Program-made: the position numbers and the translations under genes | The notes under the pieces: model-generated | What the model was told of the DNA's origin: nothing | What the model saw: only the letters and a program-made list of their open reading frames with translations | Database searches by the model: none | Origin: Deltaproteobacteria bacterium | Lineage (GTDB): Bacteria; Myxococcota_A; UBA9042 | Reading direction: 5' to 3' | Length of the DNA stretch: 64,000 nt | Assembly (NCBI GenBank): GCA_020632665.1 | Contig: JACKFC010000006.1 | Coordinates: 101,552-165,551 of the forward strand | Shown here: piece by piece, positions 33,124 through 42,819 of the stretch | Layout of the letters: each line of letters begins with the position of its first letter | Position numbering within the stretch: position 1 is the first letter of the stretch

Positions 33124-34515
33124 TTACGTCGTGCCCTCCGCCAGCGGCGCGGGGGCGGCCGGCGGGCCCTTCTCCAACGCCGCGCCGACGCCGTAGACCA
33201 CCACCGAAGCGATCAGCGAGAAGACGTAGGGCGTGCCGAAGAGGCCGAAGATCTCGCCGGCGACGTACACCGCGAGGCCGGTGAGCATCGTCGCCGCCGC
33301 GGTCCATTTGCCCCCCGGGCTGCCGGGCACCAACGCGACGATGACCAGCACGAAGAGTCCCGAGGTGCCCAGCCCCGACGCCATCTCGACCAGCTCGTAG
33401 ACCCCTTCGCTGCTCTCGGCGAGGACCCACGCCAACACGCCGAAGCCGGCGACGGCGAGCCGATCGATGCGGACCCGGCGGGCGTCGTCCTGCACCCCGA
33501 GCATCGGCGCCAAGACGTTGTGGCCGAGCAGCGAACCGGCCACCAGCAGCGCCGAATCGACCGTGGAGAGGATCGCGCTGACCAGCGCGCCGGTGAAGAC
33601 GACGTAGAGCGCCGTCGGCAGGAAGCGCTCGGCCGCGACGACCAGGACCTGCTCCGGATCGTCGAGCGGACCGAGCAACTGCGGCGCGGCGAGGCCGATG
33701 CCGACCGGGATCAGGCCCACCGCGAGGTAGAGCAGCCCGGCGAAGATCGAGCTCCGCGCGGCGACGTCGGCGTTCTTCGCCGCGATGACCCGGGCGACCA
33801 ATTCCTGCGCCACGATCGAGCCCACCACCGGCACCGCCCAGGCTTCGGCGGTGTCGAGCCAACCGCCCTGCACCGCGAGCGAGAGGCGCTCGGTCGGGAT
33901 GTGCACCCCGGCCGCGGCGTCAGAGGTCCAGACCGCGACGCCGAGCGCGCACAGGCCGACCAGCAACGCGCCGCCCTGGACGAAGTCGGTGATGGTGTCG
34001 GCGAGCAATCCGCCGAACATCGTATAGGCGACGACCACCGCCGCGGCGATGCCGATGGTGACGTGGACCTCGAGCGGCGAGGCGGCGGCGAGGACCTGCC
34101 CGAAGGCGCGGATCTGTGCGGCGGCCCAGAGCACCGAGGTCGGCACCATCATCAGCACGGCGAGGCGCTCGACCCCGACGCCGAAGCGCTCGCGGTACAG
34201 ATCGCCCATCGTCTCGAGCTTGCGGCGCCAGAGCGCGCGGGCGAAGAAGACGCCCATGCCGACCAGACAGAACGCATAGCCGAAGGGGTCGGCGACGGTG
34301 CCGGCGAGGCCGTTGCTGGCGGCTTCACCCGCGGCGCCGATGCAGGTCTCGGCGCCGAACCAGGTCGCGAAGACCGTCGCGATGGCGAGCGGGTAGCCCA
34401 GGCTGCGGCCGGCGACGAGGTAATCTTCTTCGCTGACGATGCGGCGGCTGGCCCAATAGCCGATGCCGAGCTGCAGCACGATCCAGCCGATGATGCCGGC
34501 GAGCGCGGGCGTCAC
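33124..34515 (-). CDS. sodium:solute symporter (SSS family)
   Basis: A 463-residue membrane protein with about 12-13 hydrophobic helices. N-terminal GYWASRRIVSEEDYLVAGRSLGYPL is the family's first motif, ATWFGAETCIGAAGEAASNGLAG the second-helix motif, and a mid-protein YTMFGGLLADTITDFVQG block is the SSS signature. LSTVDSALLVAGSLL holds the Ser/Asp pair associated with Na+ binding. The substrate is unknown; proline/pantothenate-type transporters are the nearest by motif. The GTG start at 34515 overlaps the AidB-like gene stop (GTGA), so the two are probably co-translated and the acyl-CoA dehydrogenase could relate to the transported substrate. Confidence 0.9.
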   Translation of the reverse strand: MTPALAGIIGWIVLQLGIGYWASRRIVSEEDYLVAGRSLGYPLAIATVFATWFGAETCIGAAGEAASNGLAGTVADPFGYAFCLVGMGVFFARALWRRKLETMGDLYRERFGVGVERLAVLMMVPTSVLWAAAQIRAFGQVLAAASPLEVHVTIGIAAAVVVAYTMFGGLLADTITDFVQGGALLVGLCALGVAVWTSDAAAGVHIPTERLSLAVQGGWLDTAEAWAVPVVGSIVAQELVARVIAAKNADVAARSSIFAGLLYLAVGLIPVGIGLAAPQLLGPLDDPEQVLVVAAERFLPTALYVVFTGALVSAILSTVDSALLVAGSLLGHNVLAPMLGVQDDARRVRIDRLAVAGFGVLAWVLAESSEGVYELVEMASGLGTSGLFVLVIVALVPGSPGGKWTAAATMLTGLAVYVAGEIFGLFGTPYVFSLIASVVVYGVGAALEKGPPAAPAPLAEGTT

Positions 34516-36314
34516 GGCACCACCTCGGCGGCGCTCGCGTCGGCGGCGAGGGCGACCTTCTCGGCCTTGGGCGACGGCCCCGTGAGCGGCACGCCCTGCG
34601 GCAGCGCGCGCTGCACCAGCGCCTGCAGGTCGACGTCGTCGCCCAGGGTGCCGAAGTGGCGCCCGCCCTGCCCGCCCAAGCGGCTGGCGCAGAAGGCCTC
34701 GGCGACCACGGCGGAGCCCGTGCCGTCGCGGGCAGCGGAGAGCAACACCGCCGCCTGCAGCGCGCGGGCCATCCGCTCGACCAGGCTCCGCGCGTTGCGC
34801 TCGAGGGCGTGCAGGTCGACGCGCTTGCTGCCGAGCGTGGCGAGCAGGGCGTCGACGTGGGCGTCGTAACGGCCGTCGAGGCCCTTGGCTGCGACGAGCT
34901 CGCCGGCGAAGGCCTGGACCGACTCCGGCTCGCGCGCCATCGCCCGCAGCACGTCGAGGCAGATGACGTTGCCGGAGCCTTCCCAGATCGAGTTGACCGG
35001 CGCGTCGCGGAAATGCCGGCCGATCGGGCTCTCTTCGACAAAACCTCCGCCACCGAGGCATTCCATCGCTTCGTAGGCCACGGTCGGGGCGATCTTGCAG
35101 ACGTGGTATTTCGCCACCGCCGTCGCGATCCGGGCGAAGGCGCGGCTATCGGCGGCTCCTTCTGCGGCGCGGCCGTCTTCGAAGGCGCGGGCCTCGTCCC
35201 AGGCGCGGCCGATGCGGAAGCCGACCGCCGTGGCCGCCTCGGACTCGAGCTGCAAATCGGCCAATACGTTCTGCATCAGCGGCTTGTCGAGCAGCGTCGC
35301 ACCGAACGCGGCGCGGTGGCCGGCGTGCCATGCGGCCTGGACCACGACCTGGCGGATGGTCGCCGCCGAGCCGACGATACAGTCGAGCCTGGTGTGGGCG
35401 ACCATCTCGAGGATGGTGCGGACGCCGCGGCCCTCCTCGCCGACCTGCCACGCCTGGGCGTTGTGGTATTCGATCTCGCTGCTGGCGTTGCTGCGGTTGC
35501 CGACCTTCTCCTTCAGGCGCTGGACCCAGATCGGGTTGCGCGCGCCGGCGTCGTCCCAGCGCGGGACGAGGAAGCAGGTCAGGCCGCGGTCGGTGTAGGC
35601 GAGCGTGAGGAAGGCGTCGCACATCGGCGCGCTGCAGAACCATTTGTGCCCGACCAGCCGCCAGCAATCACCGTCACGCACCGCGCGGGTCGTATTCGCC
35701 CGCACGTCGCTGCCGCCCTGCTTCTCGGTCATCGCCATGCCGATGGTCAGGCCCTGCTTCTCGTACCAGGGCTTGTCCTCGCCGTCGTAGACCGGCGTCA
35801 AGATCCGCGGCAGGAAGCGCGCCGCGACCTCGGGCTGGTGCCGCAACGCCGGCACCGCGGCGAAGGTCATGGTCACCGGGCAGCCGTGCCCCTGCTCGAC
35901 CTGCCCCATCAGGAAACTCTTCGCCAAGCGAGCGACGAGCGCCCCGGGGCGGGCGTCGATCCACGGCTGATCGTGGATCCGGTGCGCCTTGCTGGCGGTG
36001 AAGAGCTGGTGGTAGCTCGGGTGGAATTCGACCTGGTTGACCCGATGGCCGAAGCGGTCGAAGAGCCGGAGCGCGGGCGGATGGGCGTTGGCGTCGTGGC
36101 CCGCCTGCTGCCATTGCGGCTCGGCGAGCTGCACACCGAGCGCGGTGATCGCCGCGGCGTCCCAGCCGGCCCCCTCGCGCGCCACGGCCTCGACCAGCGC
36201 GACGTCCGAGCCGTAGAGGTCGTGATTCTCCAGCGGTCGCGCTTGATTGCCGACGAGGTGGGTCGGTCCGGGTCGAATCGGGGCGGGGTTCGAAGGGGCT
36301 GCGGGTGTCGGCAT
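34512..36314 (-). CDS. aidB: AidB-like acyl-CoA dehydrogenase
   Basis: A 600-residue flavoprotein of the acyl-CoA dehydrogenase superfamily, AidB subgroup. AidB-type marks are seen: HLVGNQARPLENHDLYGSDVAL at the N-terminus, DRFGHRVNQVEFHPSYHQL, then GMAMTEKQGGSDVRANTT (FAD/substrate loop), HKWFCSAPMCDAFLTLA, and ECLGGGGFVEESPIGRHFRDAPVNSIWEGSGNV. The catalytic Glu region and FAD motif are intact. E. coli AidB binds DNA and isovaleryl-CoA; roles elsewhere include protection against alkylation. ATG 36314 (MPTPAAP) was chosen because the upstream extension is Pro/Ala-rich and unlike family members. It is followed by the symporter gene with a start-stop overlap. Confidence 0.87.
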   Translation of the reverse strand: MPTPAAPSNPAPIRPGPTHLVGNQARPLENHDLYGSDVALVEAVAREGAGWDAAAITALGVQLAEPQWQQAGHDANAHPPALRLFDRFGHRVNQVEFHPSYHQLFTASKAHRIHDQPWIDARPGALVARLAKSFLMGQVEQGHGCPVTMTFAAVPALRHQPEVAARFLPRILTPVYDGEDKPWYEKQGLTIGMAMTEKQGGSDVRANTTRAVRDGDCWRLVGHKWFCSAPMCDAFLTLAYTDRGLTCFLVPRWDDAGARNPIWVQRLKEKVGNRSNASSEIEYHNAQAWQVGEEGRGVRTILEMVAHTRLDCIVGSAATIRQVVVQAAWHAGHRAAFGATLLDKPLMQNVLADLQLESEAATAVGFRIGRAWDEARAFEDGRAAEGAADSRAFARIATAVAKYHVCKIAPTVAYEAMECLGGGGFVEESPIGRHFRDAPVNSIWEGSGNVICLDVLRAMAREPESVQAFAGELVAAKGLDGRYDAHVDALLATLGSKRVDLHALERNARSLVERMARALQAAVLLSAARDGTGSAVVAEAFCASRLGGQGGRHFGTLGDDVDLQALVQRALPQGVPLTGPSPKAEKVALAADASAAEVVP

Positions 36315-36472
36315 GGCGGCTCCGGATGCGGGCGATTGTGGCGGCGCGGAGCGTAGCGCGGCCGCGTGCGCTCGCAAAGGCGACGCGGGGTTGCGCGGGC
36401 TGAATTCTCGCGCCGGCATGGGTGGCTGCTAGCCTGCGAACGTCTGGCGCAGACCGCGCCACAGGAGCCCAG

Positions 36473-37945
36473 GTGTCGCGATCCAGCCACAACAGCCGCC
36501 CCGACGCCGCGCGACGCGACCCGGTCGCGTTGGTGCGCCTCGCGGCTGTTGTCGCGGCGCTCGCTGTGGTCGCCGGCGCGCTGCCGGCGCGTGCCGAAGA
36601 GGCCGCGATGCCGGCGGCGGCGACCTCGACCGCGGCGCCCCGCCTGGGCAAGCCCCCCTTCGAAGCGTGGCTCGACCGCGGTGCCTATTGGCCGCGCCGC
36701 AGCGTCGAGAAGAACGCCCTCGCCGCGGGCGTGTGGCGTCGCGGCGACCGGGTCCGCGTGATCGGCTGCACGCCTCGCTGCGATTTGCCCCGCGCGCTCG
36801 GCATCGTCGAGGGCGGCGCCATCGTCCCGTTGCGCTACCTCGAGCCGCTACCGCTGCCGCCGGACGTGGCGCGGACGGTGGACTTCGAGCACCTGCTGCG
36901 CGGCCGCGTCATCGCGTGGCGGGCGCCGGTCTACGCCGCGCCGCGGACCGGCAGCAAGGTGCTGCGCAAGGACCGGCTCGGCTATTTGGTCGCTTTCGTC
37001 GCCGACCCAGAGGCGCCGAAGGGCTGGCTGCGGCGCTGGCAGGGCGGCTGGATGCGCGAAAGCCAGGTCAAGCTGCTCGAAGCGACCGCGTTCCACGGCG
37101 TCGACGCGCCGAAGCTGCCGATGGCGTTCACCATCCGCTCGGTGCGGGCGCGGGAGGTCAAGGGCGGCCCGGACGCCGAGGCTCGCGCCGCTGCCCTCGC
37201 CGCGCTCGGCAAGACGCGAAAGAACACGCCCGAGCGGGAGGCGGCGCTCGCCGCTGCGGAGGCGTTCGCGATCCCGAAATACGCGCATTTCGCCGGCGCC
37301 GCGCTGGTCCGAGGGCGGGTCGAGGTGCCCGACGGGCGGGTGCTGCCGCGGTGGAAGACCCGGATCGCCTGGCCGCGGACACGCCCGGCGCGGGTCGGCG
37401 CGGGCGAGCTCTGGGCCCACGTCGATTTGGCGGAGCAGACGATGGTCATCTACCGCGGCGATCAGCCGCTGCGGGCCACGCTGGTCTCGACCGGCAAGCC
37501 GGGCACGTCGACCCGCCCCGGCTTCTACCGCATGTTGTCGAAGGTCCGGATGTCGACGATGGCCGGCTCGGTGCCGGAGCCCTACGTCGCCGAGGCGGTG
37601 CCCTTCGTGCAGCACTTCTACCAGGGCCAGGCGCTGCACGGGGCGTGGTGGCACGACGGCTTCGGCGGCGTTCGCTCGCACGGCTGCATCAACCTGCCGC
37701 CGGCGGACGCCCGCTGGCTCTTCGAGCAATCGCCGCCGCCGCTGCCCGAGGGTTGGCGGGGCGTGCTGCTGAGCCACGGCGATCCACGCCTCGCACTGCT
37801 GGTCGAGAAGGAGACGCCGAAGAGCCGGCGCAAGCTGCGCGAGCCGGAGGAGACCGACGATCGGCGCTGCGTCGAACGCAGAACGGGCAGCCGCTCTCGC
37901 GACTGCCCGTTCGATGCCTTCGAGGGCAACGAGGCCGACGACTAG
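36473..37945 (+). CDS. L,D-transpeptidase (YkuD) protein
   Basis: A 490-residue exported protein. After a signal helix (about 18-38) there are two weakly repeated SH3-like segments (about 70-240), then an L,D-transpeptidase domain ending in HGAWWHDGFGGVRSHGCINLPPADARWLF. Here SHGCINL holds the catalytic Cys and the His of the YkuD HxxxxxxxxxxxSHGCxN motif. It probably forms 3-3 peptidoglycan links or attaches lipoproteins to peptidoglycan in the periplasm. The GTG 36473 has AGGAG five bases upstream. The last 45 residues are basic and acidic with no domain, and a DNA hairpin at 37881-37912 lies inside this tail. Confidence 0.88.
   Translation: MSRSSHNSRPDAARRDPVALVRLAAVVAALAVVAGALPARAEEAAMPAAATSTAAPRLGKPPFEAWLDRGAYWPRRSVEKNALAAGVWRRGDRVRVIGCTPRCDLPRALGIVEGGAIVPLRYLEPLPLPPDVARTVDFEHLLRGRVIAWRAPVYAAPRTGSKVLRKDRLGYLVAFVADPEAPKGWLRRWQGGWMRESQVKLLEATAFHGVDAPKLPMAFTIRSVRAREVKGGPDAEARAAALAALGKTRKNTPEREAALAAAEAFAIPKYAHFAGAALVRGRVEVPDGRVLPRWKTRIAWPRTRPARVGAGELWAHVDLAEQTMVIYRGDQPLRATLVSTGKPGTSTRPGFYRMLSKVRMSTMAGSVPEPYVAEAVPFVQHFYQGQALHGAWWHDGFGGVRSHGCINLPPADARWLFEQSPPPLPEGWRGVLLSHGDPRLALLVEKETPKSRRKLREPEETDDRRCVERRTGSRSRDCPFDAFEGNEADD
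37881..37912. terminator. strong hairpin inside the 3' end of the YkuD gene
   Basis: GAACGGGCAG at 37881-37890 pairs perfectly with CTGCCCGTTC at 37903-37912, loop of 12. It lies 33 bases before the stop codon at 37943-37945, on the boundary between convergent genes. There is no T-run, so factor-independent termination is doubtful; it could serve bidirectional termination with the lipoprotein gene on the other strand. Confidence 0.4.
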
Positions 37946-37961
37946 CGTCGGCGCGACCGGC

Positions 37962-38909
37962 TCACCCGTTGCACGCCCCGTTGGCCTTGTGCTGGCAGCC
38001 ACCGACCGGGTCGCAGAGGTCGAAGGTGCAGGCGTCGCCGTCGTCGCAGTCGACGATGCCGCCGCCGGCGCAGGCCCCCGCCGTGCAGACCTGGTCGATG
38101 GTGCAGATATTGCCGTCCTCGCAGGCGTCGCCCTCGGCGAAGGCCTGGTGGATGCAAGCGCTCGCGGCGCAGCTATCGGCAGTGCAGGCATTGCCGTCGT
38201 CGCAGCCGCCGGCGTCCTTGTGGGCGCAGGTGCCGTCCTGCTGGCAGGTGTCGGTGCTGCAGCTGTCGTTGTCGTCGCATTGCGCGTCGAAGCCGGGGAT
38301 GCACTCGCAGACGAAAGCGGCGTCGGAGCAGGTCCCCTTGCCCGAGGCATCGATGGTGCACTGCTGCAGGATGCAGCCGTTGGCGACGACGGGGCAGTCA
38401 TCGTGGCTCTGGCAGCCCTGCTCGACCGGCGGCGGCTGCGGCGCAGGGGGCTCACGCTCCGCTGGCGGCTGCGGCGTCTCGCCCTTCTCTGAGGTGTCGA
38501 TCTTGCCGGCCGGATCGTCGGGGCTCGAGCCTTCGGCGGCGCGGGCCTTGTCGCCCAGGTTGACGCCCGGGACCTTGTCGGCGCCATCGGGCACGGCGCG
38601 ACGCGGGTCGCCGGGGTCGCCCGAGCGCTCCTCTTCCTCGCGCTCGCGGCGCGGAGCCTCGGACCAGACGGGGAAGTTGGTGTCGCCCGAGCCGGCGCTC
38701 TCGCCGAAGACGACCTTGCCGTCACCGCCGAAGCTCAAGTCCTGGCCGGTCGCGCCCCCCTCGCCAGCGACGCAGCCTGCCAGCAGCGTGGCGAGCAGCG
38801 TCGGGGCGAGCAGCGTCGGGGCCAGCAGCGTGGCCGCGCGCCCTGCGCGACGGATCGAATTCTGGACGCCGTGGCTGCGGGCGTCGATGCTCAGGTTGGG
38901 CGTCCTCAT
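37962..38909 (-). CDS. Cys-rich lipoprotein with CDDGxxCTxDxC repeats
   Basis: A 315-residue lipoprotein; LLATLLAGC places lipid Cys at 46, after an unusually long signal peptide. A long disordered Pro/Glu/Asp/Arg linker (about 60-165) is followed by about six Cys-rich units of the form CDDGNxCTxDxCxxxGxCxH. There are no catalytic motifs; it is likely a surface protein. ATG 38909 is preceded by a clear GGGAGG ribosome site. It converges with the L,D-transpeptidase gene. The 15-base repeat (38791-38835) within the signal peptide encodes LLAPT LLAPT LLATL. Confidence 0.75.
   Translation of the reverse strand: MRTPNLSIDARSHGVQNSIRRAGRAATLLAPTLLAPTLLATLLAGCVAGEGGATGQDLSFGGDGKVVFGESAGSGDTNFPVWSEAPRREREEEERSGDPGDPRRAVPDGADKVPGVNLGDKARAAEGSSPDDPAGKIDTSEKGETPQPPAEREPPAPQPPPVEQGCQSHDDCPVVANGCILQQCTIDASGKGTCSDAAFVCECIPGFDAQCDDNDSCSTDTCQQDGTCAHKDAGGCDDGNACTADSCAASACIHQAFAEGDACEDGNICTIDQVCTAGACAGGGIVDCDDGDACTFDLCDPVGGCQHKANGACNG
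38791..38835. repeat. 15-base in-frame repeat in signal-peptide coding region
   Basis: Two exact 15-base copies (GCGAGCAGCGTCGGG) plus a degenerate third, encoding LLAPT-type pentapeptides in the hydrophobic core. Copy-number change would lengthen or shorten the signal peptide without a frame shift. Confidence 0.75.
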
Positions 38910-39051
38910 GGTGTCCTCCCGGCGCGCTTCGGCGCCTTGCGATGGGAGGACGGGCCGTGCGCTTCACTCTGACACCCCCTGCTTCAGACTTGCCTCAGGC
39001 CCGGGTTTTGGGTCCACTGGAGCGTCGCGGCGCATCGCCAGAGGTGGGAAG

Positions 39052-42000
39052 ATGGGAATGCAAAGGGGGTTCGGCTGGCTCACGGGCTGCTTGGTCTTCG
39101 GGGCCGCGTTGGCTGCATGTGGCGCTGACTCACTCGAAGTTGCCGGAAATTCCGATGCTTCGCTGAGCGACGACGCCGCTGCGGCGGAGATCCAAGGTGA
39201 CGGCGCGGGGGCCGCCTCCGACGCGATCGTCGTGACCCAGGACACCGGCACGGGCGGGGGCGGCGTCGACGGCCAGGCCGCTGACACTGCGACCGGCTTG
39301 GGCTCTCCCTGCAAGAGCGACAAGGAGTGCATCGGCTTCGATTTGGTCTGCGACAAGGCAGCCGGCGCATGCGTCGCCTGCAATACGAACGTCGACTGCC
39401 AAGCGCCCGATACCTGCAAGGCCCACTTCTGCGTGCCTCCGCCCAAAGCGTGCGGCTCGTCGAAGGATTGCGCAGAGCTCGGCCAAGTCTGCGACAAATC
39501 GCTCGGCCATTGCGTCGACTGTGTCACTGCGGACGATTGCGGCGCCGGCAAGATCTGCCAGAGCACGGTCTGCGTGGAGCCGCTCTGCACACCGGCAGAA
39601 GTCCGCTGCAAGGACGACGCCACGCTCGAGATCTGCAGCGCGAACGGCAACGCCTGGTCGCCAACCCCTTGCGCGGAGGGCCAGACCTGTGAAGGCGGCG
39701 CCTGCAAGGGATCCGCCGGCGAATGCAGCAAGGGCAGTATGCAGTGCGCCGACGCGGTGACGCTGAAGAGCTGCGACGAGACGGGCACGTGGCAGTCGAC
39801 GATCTGTCCGCAGCAGACCTGGTGCATCAGCAATGCGAGCGGCGCGATCTGCGGCGTGAGCGACTGCAAGCCGGGCAGCCTGCTCTGCCAGGGCGACAAG
39901 GTCATCGAGTGCAACGCGGCGGGCGAGATGGGCGACGTCAGCGACGACTGCAGCGCCAGCGGCAAGATCTGCGAGTCGGGAGTCTGCAAAGAGAAGCAGG
40001 CTGGCGGCTTGTGCACGCCGGGCGCGACCGTTTGCCAGGGCAGCAAGCTGGCGACCTGCGACGGTGCCGGTGGCGCCTGGACGGTCGCTGCGTGTGCCGC
40101 GGGCTCGGCCTGTAGCGACGGTTCGTGCAAGCCCGTCGTCTGCACGCCAGCGGCGAAGCGCTGCGAGGGCAAGCAACTCCTGATCTGCAACGCCGTCGGC
40201 ACGGCGGAATCGGTGGTCGAGGATTGCGGCGGCAAGGGGCTCTACTGCTTCGGCGGGGCCTGCAGCAAGCAGATCTGCACGCCGGGGAGCGTGGTCTGCG
40301 AGGGCAACGTGGTCGCGACCTGCAACGCGACCGGCGACGCCTTCGCGACCGCAGCTTGTGATGACGGCGACGCCTGCAGCAAGAATACCTGCAAGGCGGG
40401 CGCTTGCGACTTCAGCCAGCCCATGTGCGATGACGGAGATCCCTGCACGACCGATACCTGCGACACGATCACCGGCGCTTGCTCGGTCATCGCGACCGGA
40501 GGGCCGTGCGATGACGGCGACGCCTGCACGCTGGTCACGGAGTGCACGGTCCAGGGCTGCAAACCGGCAGCCGCGGGCCAGGTGAGCACGCTGGCCGGCT
40601 CGGGAGGCACCGGCAGCCAGGACGGTGCCGGCTCCTCGGCGTCGTTCAGCGGCACCGTCAGCGGCGTGCTCGCGCACAACGGCGCCGTCTACGTCGCCGA
40701 CGCAGGCAACCACAGCGTCCGCAAGGTCGCCGTGGACGGCACGGTCTCGACCTGGGCCGGCAAGAGCGGCGTGTCGGGATTCGTCGACGGCGCGCTCGCC
40801 GACGCCCGATTCCACACGCCGCATGGGCTAGCGGCGCTGAGCGACGGCTCGATCGTGGTCGTCGACAGCGGCAACCGGCGGATTCGCCGCATCTCCGCGC
40901 AAGGGACGGTCGCGCTCTGGGCCGGCAGCGGGGGCAGCGGGAGCACCGACGGGCCGGGCACCTCGGCCTCGTTCACCGTGCCCTACGGCGTGGCCGAGAG
41001 CGCCAACGGTGGGGTCTACGTCACCGACACGGCGACCCATCGCATCCGCGAGATCCTCGCCGACGGCACGGTCTCGACGCTCGCTGGCAGCAGCGCCGGC
41101 TTCGTCGACGGGCCGCTGGCGGGCGCGAAGTTGAAGAACCCCGAAGGCATCGCCCGCGCGCCGGGTGGCGCGTGGATCGTGTGCGACTCGGGCAACTATC
41201 GCGTCCGCCGGATCGCGAACGGCGTGATCCAGACCCTGGCAGGCACGGGCTCTCCCGGCGCCAACGACGGCCTCGGATCTTCGGCGAGCTTCGGCACCAG
41301 CCTCGGTGGCGTGGCGGTGGAAGCGAGCGGAGCGGTGGTCATCGTCGACAGCGCCAACCACCGCCTGCGGCGCATCAGCCCCGCCGGGACCGTGAGCACC
41401 CTGGTCGGCGCGAGCGGCGGCTTCGCCGATGGCCCTGCCGCCGGCGCCAAGCTCTCGACGCCGGTCGCCATCAGCCGACAACTCGACGGGCGGCTGATCG
41501 TGAGCGACCGCGGCAACCGCCGCATCCGCGCCATGGACCCCGCGGTCATCGACTGCGACGACGGCAAGGGCTGCACCGCCGATAGCTGCGACCCCAAGAC
41601 CGGGAGCTGCAAGAATACGCCGATCGGCAGCGGTGGCGCCTGCGAGGACGGCGACCCCTGCACGGTCGGAGAGACATGCGACGCGGTCGGCTCGTGCAGC
41701 GGCGGCAAGGCCAAGGCCTGCGACGACGGCGACGCCTGCACGACCGACGCCTGCAATACCGTCCAGGGTGGCTGCGTGGCGACGCCGAAGGTCGCGCCGG
41801 TGTCGGTCAGCCTGGCAGGAAAGCACGACGTCATCTTCTGGATCGACACCTCGGGATCGATGGCCCAGGAGGCCAAATACCTCAACGACCAGCTCAACAA
41901 CTTCCAGAAGGTCGTGCCGAAAGAGGCAGACGTGAACGTCGTGCTCATCGGCAACGGCTTCGGGATCTGCGTCCAGCCGCCGATGGGCGGAACGAATTGC

Positions 42001-42717
42001 ACCGATGGGCCGAAATTCCACCACGTCAAGCAGACCATCGGCTCGACCAACGGCCCGAATATCCTCGCCCAGAACGCGGCAAAGTGGACACCGTTTCTTC
42101 GCCCGGGCGCGACGCAGCACATCGTCGCGGTGACCGACGACAATCAGTCCCAGCCCAGCCCCTGCTCGACGGCTTGCTCCACGGCCAATGGCGGCCAACT
42201 CGGAAGCAACTGTAGTGATTGCAAGGCCAAGTGGCTGTTCGACGAGCTGGCGAAGCTCGCACCCGCGCTATTCGCGCCGAAGGCGAATCAGCCCTACGGT
42301 TTGGTCCACCACAGCATCGTCGCCTACGAGAGCAAGGCCGACTGCCCGACGATCGCACAGAAAGGCGCGGCGTACCTGCGAATGTCCGAGCTCACAGGCG
42401 GGCTGAAGATGAAGGTCTGCGATACCAACTGGGCGCCGTTCTTCCAGCAACTCGGGGCACTCTTCCAGACCGTCGCCGGCGACTGCGCCTTCGCCCAGCC
42501 GACACCGCCGGCCGGCGCTGGCAGCTCGGGCCAATTCGTGGTCCGCGTGCACTCCGCGACCGGCACCAAGGTCCTGCAGCCGGCGCCGAACGGCGTCTGC
42601 AGCGGCGACGGCTTCAGCACAAAATCCGATGCTGGCAAGACCATCGTCACGCTCTGCCCGCAGAGCTGCCAAGCCGCGCAGGCGGGCACGCTGGACGTGA
42701 TCTACAGCTGCCAATAG
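39052..42717 (+). CDS. large lipoprotein with Cys-rich repeats, NHL propeller and VWA domain
   Basis: A 1221-residue lipoprotein (AALAACGADS, lipid Cys23) with an acidic Ser/Asp/Thr/Gly tether. Residues about 80-505 hold many Cys-rich units, including CxPGxxxCxGxxxxxC and CDDGDACSKNTC forms. About 510-832 is an NHL-type beta-propeller (five or more VSTLAGxxGxxxxDGxxxxAxFxxPxGVA blades, with VYVADxxNHxVRK). Another Cys-rich piece follows, and then a VWA domain from about 925 with MIDAS DTSGSM (Asp932, Ser934, Ser936). The mix of propeller and VWA suggests a surface adhesin that binds protein or sugar ligands in a metal-dependent way; ligand unknown. ATG 39052 is the start at the signal peptide; ATG 39058 would remove only two residues. 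Confidence 0.83.
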   Translation: MGMQRGFGWLTGCLVFGAALAACGADSLEVAGNSDASLSDDAAAAEIQGDGAGAASDAIVVTQDTGTGGGGVDGQAADTATGLGSPCKSDKECIGFDLVCDKAAGACVACNTNVDCQAPDTCKAHFCVPPPKACGSSKDCAELGQVCDKSLGHCVDCVTADDCGAGKICQSTVCVEPLCTPAEVRCKDDATLEICSANGNAWSPTPCAEGQTCEGGACKGSAGECSKGSMQCADAVTLKSCDETGTWQSTICPQQTWCISNASGAICGVSDCKPGSLLCQGDKVIECNAAGEMGDVSDDCSASGKICESGVCKEKQAGGLCTPGATVCQGSKLATCDGAGGAWTVAACAAGSACSDGSCKPVVCTPAAKRCEGKQLLICNAVGTAESVVEDCGGKGLYCFGGACSKQICTPGSVVCEGNVVATCNATGDAFATAACDDGDACSKNTCKAGACDFSQPMCDDGDPCTTDTCDTITGACSVIATGGPCDDGDACTLVTECTVQGCKPAAAGQVSTLAGSGGTGSQDGAGSSASFSGTVSGVLAHNGAVYVADAGNHSVRKVAVDGTVSTWAGKSGVSGFVDGALADARFHTPHGLAALSDGSIVVVDSGNRRIRRISAQGTVALWAGSGGSGSTDGPGTSASFTVPYGVAESANGGVYVTDTATHRIREILADGTVSTLAGSSAGFVDGPLAGAKLKNPEGIARAPGGAWIVCDSGNYRVRRIANGVIQTLAGTGSPGANDGLGSSASFGTSLGGVAVEASGAVVIVDSANHRLRRISPAGTVSTLVGASGGFADGPAAGAKLSTPVAISRQLDGRLIVSDRGNRRIRAMDPAVIDCDDGKGCTADSCDPKTGSCKNTPIGSGGACEDGDPCTVGETCDAVGSCSGGKAKACDDGDACTTDACNTVQGGCVATPKVAPVSVSLAGKHDVIFWIDTSGSMAQEAKYLNDQLNNFQKVVPKEADVNVVLIGNGFGICVQPPMGGTNCTDGPKFHHVKQTIGSTNGPNILAQNAAKWTPFLRPGATQHIVAVTDDNQSQPSPCSTACSTANGGQLGSNCSDCKAKWLFDELAKLAPALFAPKANQPYGLVHHSIVAYESKADCPTIAQKGAAYLRMSELTGGLKMKVCDTNWAPFFQQLGALFQTVAGDCAFAQPTPPAGAGSSGQFVVRVHSATGTKVLQPAPNGVCSGDGFSTKSDAGKTIVTLCPQSCQAAQAGTLDVIYSCQ

Positions 42718-42819
42718 CGCCTCGACCCCGGCCGAGATGCCGACGCCCCCTTTGCACCCGATCCGCCATCCCCTATGCTCCGGCCCCCGTTCGGTACGCC
42801 GATCTGCCCCGGAGCCCGC

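Noticed and set aside
37881..37912. Hairpin as a proven intrinsic terminator
   Set aside because: No following T-run and it lies in coding sequence, so it is listed only as a possible one.
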